Positions 60,528 to 64,000 of a DNA stretch of 64,000 nt are shown here, in pieces; positions within the stretch are counted from its first letter, which is position 1, and every line of letters starts with the position of its first letter. Under the pieces are notes generated by a model that was not told the origin of the DNA, did not search any database, and saw only the letters and a program-made list of their open reading frames with translations. The stretch comes from Schlesneria paludicola DSM 18645 (GTDB taxonomy: Bacteria > Planctomycetota > Planctomycetia > Planctomycetales > Planctomycetaceae): assembly GCA_945876035.1 (NCBI GenBank), contig CAMCMU010000004.1, positions 1 through 64,000 on the forward strand, read 5' to 3'. The translations under genes and the position numbers were made by a program.

Positions 60528-63500
60528 TCAGAAACCTTCTTTTTTTTGGGAAAGTCGTTTCGCCGAGTTCCCGCTGAACCGCCAGAAGAGGCCGGGGTGG
60601 ACGACGTATTCACAGACGGTGGACGTGACGAGGCCGCCGAGAATCACCGTGGCCACCGGGTACAGGATTTCTTTGCCTGGCTGTTGTCCGCCGAGGACGA
60701 GGGGGACGAGGCCGATGCCCGCGGTGAGAGCCGTCATCAGGACCGGGGCGAGGCGTTCGAGGCTGCCTCGCAGAATCATGGCTTCGGTGAACTCTTCTCC
60801 CTCCTCCTGCAGCAGATGCAGGTAGTGCGCCACGAGCAGGATGCCGTTTCTCGCCGCAATCCCTCCCAGCGAAATAAATCCAACCATGCTGGCCACCGTC
60901 AGAGTTTGGCCGGTCAGCCACAGAGCGACCGTCCCGCCGACGAAAGCCGTTGGAAGAGCGAACATGATTTGCAGCACGATTCTTGCGGCTGGGAATTGAG
61001 TGAACAGGACAAGGAACACGCCGGCCAGCGATACCAAGCTGAGCAGGGAGATCAGCCGGGTCGCCTCTTGCTGCGCCTCAAATTGGCCGCCGTACTCGAT
61101 GAAGTAGCCAGCAGGAAGTTCGACATTTTTCTTTACCGCCGCTTGTATCGCAGCGACGACACTGCCCAAATCGCGGTCGGTCGTGTTGCCGCGAATCGTG
61201 ATCCGGCGTTGGGTTCGCTCATGGCTGATCGTGTTTGGGCCGGCACCGTCATAGACCCGGGCCACCGCCTCGAGTGGAATCTGACCACCGCTGGGCAGGT
61301 CGATTGCCAGCCGGCGGATGGCTGCCACGTCGGTGCGATATTCGTCGTCCATTCTGACCACGAGATCGAACGTCCGTGACCCCTCGAGGATGGTGGAGAC
61401 CGTGCGCCCGTTGAGCGCCGTCTCAATCAGACGATTCACATGGCCAGGGGTCAGTCCGTGCAGGCCGAGTTGTTCCCGATTCAACTCGATCCGTAACTGC
61501 GGAATCATCGTCTGGGCTTCGACGACGGGCGGAGCCAAGCCCGGAATGCCGGTGATCGCCGCTTTGATCTCATTGGCCGTCTTCCGGAGTCTATCGAGGT
61601 CATCGCCAAAGACCTTAATCGCGATCTGAGCGGAGACACCCGAGAGCATGTGGCTGATGAGATGCGCCAGCGGCTGTTCGACTTCGTACTCGATGCCGGG
61701 GATCGCTTCGAGGTCCCTTCTCAACAGGGCCAACGCCGCCTGACGCGGGACGCCGCTGCGGGGATTCATCGACACAATGTATTCGGTGACGTTGACCCCT
61801 TCGGCGTGCTCGTCCATTTCCGCCCGGCCACTGCGTCGAACGAACGCCTTGATCAGTGATTTGTCGTCCGTCTCTTGGTCCCTGTCTGAGGCGGAGCGAG
61901 CGGGGATGCGAAGCGGCGGCAGATTCGTGGCAACGTTCGATTGCAGGGTTTTCGCACGGGGCTGATCTTGATCGGCAGACCTGTGATCAACCGGTGCGGC
62001 GGGATCAGGAGACTCGCGCCGCAGGGGGGCCATGTGTTTGCGAAAGGCCGTATCTACCATGCGGCAGACACGGTTTGAAGTCTCCAGCGACGAGCCGGGT
62101 GGCAGGACGATGTTGACCTGTGCAGCACCTTCATCGAACGGCGGCAGGAAGTCGGTACCCAGGCTGAGAACGAGAACACCGCTGCCGATGATGGCCGCGA
62201 ACACAGTTAGCAGGATCAGCTTGAGGCCGAGCGGATTCATGCTGAGATGAATCACGGGCGTGATCACGCGTTTTAAGGCTCGCAAAAGAAAACTGTCGGT
62301 TCCGTGTGCCTCAGCACCGAGGATCGTGGATGTGCCACCGGACGTGGCCTTTTCCAACGCACGCTTCCCCTCTCGTTCGATCTGTCTGGCTAACAGTAAA
62401 CTGCCGAGAACCGGCGTCACGGTCAGAGACACCAGCAGCGACGCTAGGATCGACACGATGTAGGCGACCCCCAGCGGCGCGAACAGGCGACCTTCGACTC
62501 CCGACAAAGCAAACAGCGGTAGAAAGACGAGGATCACCAGCATGGTTCCGAAGACGATGCAGCCGCGCACCTCAATGCTGGCGTGATAGATTACATCCAG
62601 CGACGGTTTGGGTTGAGCCAGCCGGGCGTTTTGGTGCAGGCGGCGGAAGACGTTCTCAATATCAACAATGGCATCATCGACCAGCTCGCCCATGGCCACG
62701 GCGAGTCCGCCCAGCGTCATGACGTTGATCGACTGACCGAAGACGTGAAATACCAGCCCCGTGATGACGATCGACAAGGGAATGGCCGTGAGTGTGATGA
62801 ACGTTGTACGAACATTCAGCAGAAACAGAAGCAGGACGATGAGGACCAACACGGCCCCGTCGCGCAAGGCTTCCACAACGTTGTGGATGCCAAGGTCGAT
62901 GAACTTCCGCTGCTGGAAAATCGACGAGTCGATCTCGATGTCGTCGGGGAGTGTCGACTGGAGCTCTCGTAAAGCCTGCTCGATCTGGTCAGTCAGCGCA
63001 AGCGTGTCGGCGGTTGGCTGCTTGGCGATAGTCAGCACGACGGCGGCATGCCCATTGACGGATGCGTCACCTCGTTTGCCTTGTGGTCCCTCGACGACAC
63101 GCGCGACGTCGCGCAGCAGCACGGAACGTTCACCGTGTGGTTTGACGACGGTTTGCTCCAGATCCGCGATGGACTGCACCCGACCGATGCCACGCACCAA
63201 GTATTCCAGCGAACCTCGATCGAGAAAGCCGCCCGTCACGTTTTGGTTGCTCTCGATCAACGCTTGTTCGACCTGCTCGAGAGTCACCTCGAACGCCTGT
63301 AATTGCGTGGCATCGACCTTGACCTGATACTGCTTGCGTCCCCCGCCCATTGTGATCACCTGTGCCACGCCGGGAATGGTCAGCAGACGCGGCCGCACGG
63401 ACCAATCGGCCAACGTGCGAACGTCCATGGGAGGCGTGGAACCGTTTCTACTGTACATCCCGACCATGACAATCTGACCGATGATCGAGGAGATCGGAGC

Positions 63501-63884
63501 CAGTTCGGGCTTGACTGTTTCCGGCAGACGGTCGCGCACGAGGGCGATGCGTTCGTTGACGATCTGCCGTGCGATGTAGATGTCAGTGCGCCAGCCAAAT
63601 TCAACATAAATCACCGACAACCCAATGCCCGATGAGCTGCGTACCGCTTCCACCCCGGTGGCCCCGTTGAAGGCGACCTCCAGCGGCAGTGTAACCAGCG
63701 TTTCGACTTCCTCCGGAGATAGGCCGGGACACTCCGTCATCACGGACACGCGTGGGCGAGTCAACGGTGGAAAGATGTCGATCGGCAGCGTGGCCATGGT
63801 CATCGAACCCGCCACCAGCGTGATGAGTGCTAGGCAGACGATGAGCATCCGATTGCGTAGAGAAAAATGAAGGAGAGCGTTCAT
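60528..63884 (-). CDS. RND heavy-metal/multidrug efflux transporter (CusA/CzcA type)
   Basis: 1118 residues, inner-membrane proton-driven pump working with a membrane fusion protein and outer-membrane channel. Twelve transmembrane segments; [21 protein letters not shown] at the start, [54 protein letters not shown] (charged TM4 of HME-RND) and [24 protein letters not shown] polar insertion of about 55 residues ([18 protein letters not shown]... [16 protein letters not shown]) follows the [11 protein letters not shown] region and is unusual. Partner genes would lie upstream, off the window. ATG 63884. Confidence 0.93.
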   Translation of the reverse strand: MNALLHFSLRNRMLIVCLALITLVAGSMTMATLPIDIFPPLTRPRVSVMTECPGLSPEEVETLVTLPLEVAFNGATGVEAVRSSSGIGLSVIYVEFGWRTDIYIARQIVNERIALVRDRLPETVKPELAPISSIIGQIVMVGMYSRNGSTPPMDVRTLADWSVRPRLLTIPGVAQVITMGGGRKQYQVKVDATQLQAFEVTLEQVEQALIESNQNVTGGFLDRGSLEYLVRGIGRVQSIADLEQTVVKPHGERSVLLRDVARVVEGPQGKRGDASVNGHAAVVLTIAKQPTADTLALTDQIEQALRELQSTLPDDIEIDSSIFQQRKFIDLGIHNVVEALRDGAVLVLIVLLLFLLNVRTTFITLTAIPLSIVITGLVFHVFGQSINVMTLGGLAVAMGELVDDAIVDIENVFRRLHQNARLAQPKPSLDVIYHASIEVRGCIVFGTMLVILVFLPLFALSGVEGRLFAPLGVAYIVSILASLLVSLTVTPVLGSLLLARQIEREGKRALEKATSGGTSTILGAEAHGTDSFLLRALKRVITPVIHLSMNPLGLKLILLTVFAAIIGSGVLVLSLGTDFLPPFDEGAAQVNIVLPPGSSLETSNRVCRMVDTAFRKHMAPLRRESPDPAAPVDHRSADQDQPRAKTLQSNVATNLPPLRIPARSASDRDQETDDKSLIKAFVRRSGRAEMDEHAEGVNVTEYIVSMNPRSGVPRQAALALLRRDLEAIPGIEYEVEQPLAHLISHMLSGVSAQIAIKVFGDDLDRLRKTANEIKAAITGIPGLAPPVVEAQTMIPQLRIELNREQLGLHGLTPGHVNRLIETALNGRTVSTILEGSRTFDLVVRMDDEYRTDVAAIRRLAIDLPSGGQIPLEAVARVYDGAGPNTISHERTQRRITIRGNTTDRDLGSVVAAIQAAVKKNVELPAGYFIEYGGQFEAQQEATRLISLLSLVSLAGVFLVLFTQFPAARIVLQIMFALPTAFVGGTVALWLTGQTLTVASMVGFISLGGIAARNGILLVAHYLHLLQEEGEEFTEAMILRGSLERLAPVLMTALTAGIGLVPLVLGGQQPGKEILYPVATVILGGLVTSTVCEYVVHPGLFWRFSGNSAKRLSQKKEGF

Positions 63885-63911
63885 GGTGGTGTGTGTAGTT
63901 CTGGCGGTTAA

Positions 63912-63938
63912 AGAAGCATCCGGCCTCGGCCGGATGCT
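63912..63938 (-). terminator. Terminator upstream of the RND gene
   Basis: AGCATCCGGCC-tc-GGCCGGATGCT (63915-63938), 11-bp stem. On the minus strand the hairpin is followed by TTCTTTAACC. It probably ends the gene upstream of the RND pump (off the window). Confidence 0.6.
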
Positions 63939-64000
63939 CGCAACGATGTGACCACCGTTCTCAGGAATTCGTCACTTTGCGTTTCAGTGATCGTGACCGT

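Noticed and set aside
60224-60613. 130-residue N-terminal extension of the alcohol dehydrogenase
   Set aside because: It overlaps the RND gene end and has no family similarity; the dehydrogenase starts at MLAFFDF.

Overview
This 64 kb window looks like chromosomal DNA of a planctomycete (Planctomycetota, probably Planctomycetales). That is an inference from gene content. The window holds a DUF1501 protein, a Tat-exported Gfo/Idh/MocA protein, Tat- or Sec-exported sialidase-type and PQQ-propeller proteins, an FHA protein with a typical planctomycete N-terminus, duplicated GroEL, a stand-alone EF-G, and a secreted protein ending in a domain I associate with planctomycetes. Gene density is moderate, many spacers are several hundred bases long, and GC is moderate. 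I see no phage, CRISPR array, rRNA or tRNA.

Layout. 1-0.9 kb: remnants of two insertion sequences (IS91-type transposase end, and a decayed IS3-type orfA on the opposite strand). 1-6.4 kb: miaA, a possibly frameshifted small ORF, an FHA protein, thyX, a thioredoxin-like protein and a hydroxypyruvate-isomerase-like protein. 7-17 kb: a chaperone and housekeeping block, all on +: groEL, groES, a second groEL, dnaJ, grpE, an FmdB-type zinc ribbon, yacG, a mannose-6-phosphate isomerase, serC and an MTA/SAH nucleosidase. 17.9-21.2 kb: nrdJ (B12-dependent ribonucleotide reductase) on -, preceded by a convincing pair of NrdR boxes overlapping a promoter. 22-30 kb: cysC, lpxK, a four-S1-domain protein coupled to a PQQ-propeller lipoprotein, rpsT and a TPR protein. 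31-34 kb: DUF1501 and Gfo/Idh/MocA. 34.8-38 kb: an unknown protein, a FabZ-type dehydratase, trmB and a secreted protein. 38-42 kb: an adenylate-forming ligase, prpC and prpD (2-methylcitrate pathway). 42-46 kb: two exported carbohydrate-active proteins. 46.5-49.6 kb: ZIP transporter, esterase and msrA. 49.7-55 kb (-): ispG, fusA paralogue, rfbC and pdxA. 55.7-60.2 kb (-): a radical-SAM HemN/HemW-like gene translationally coupled to a chorismate-lyase-like gene, then a PQQ propeller and an iron-type alcohol dehydrogenase. 60.5-63.9 kb (-): a large CusA/CzcA-type RND pump.

How the genes work together. Deoxynucleotide synthesis is represented by oxygen-independent enzymes (NrdJ, ThyX). The GroEL/GroES/GroEL/DnaJ/GrpE block supplies protein folding, but dnaK is absent from the window. 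PrpC and PrpD with the ligase suggest propionate or acyl-CoA turnover. The least explained unit is the radical-SAM plus chorismate-lyase-like pair at 55.7-57.6 kb. All assignments come from reading motifs in translations; no database search was run.
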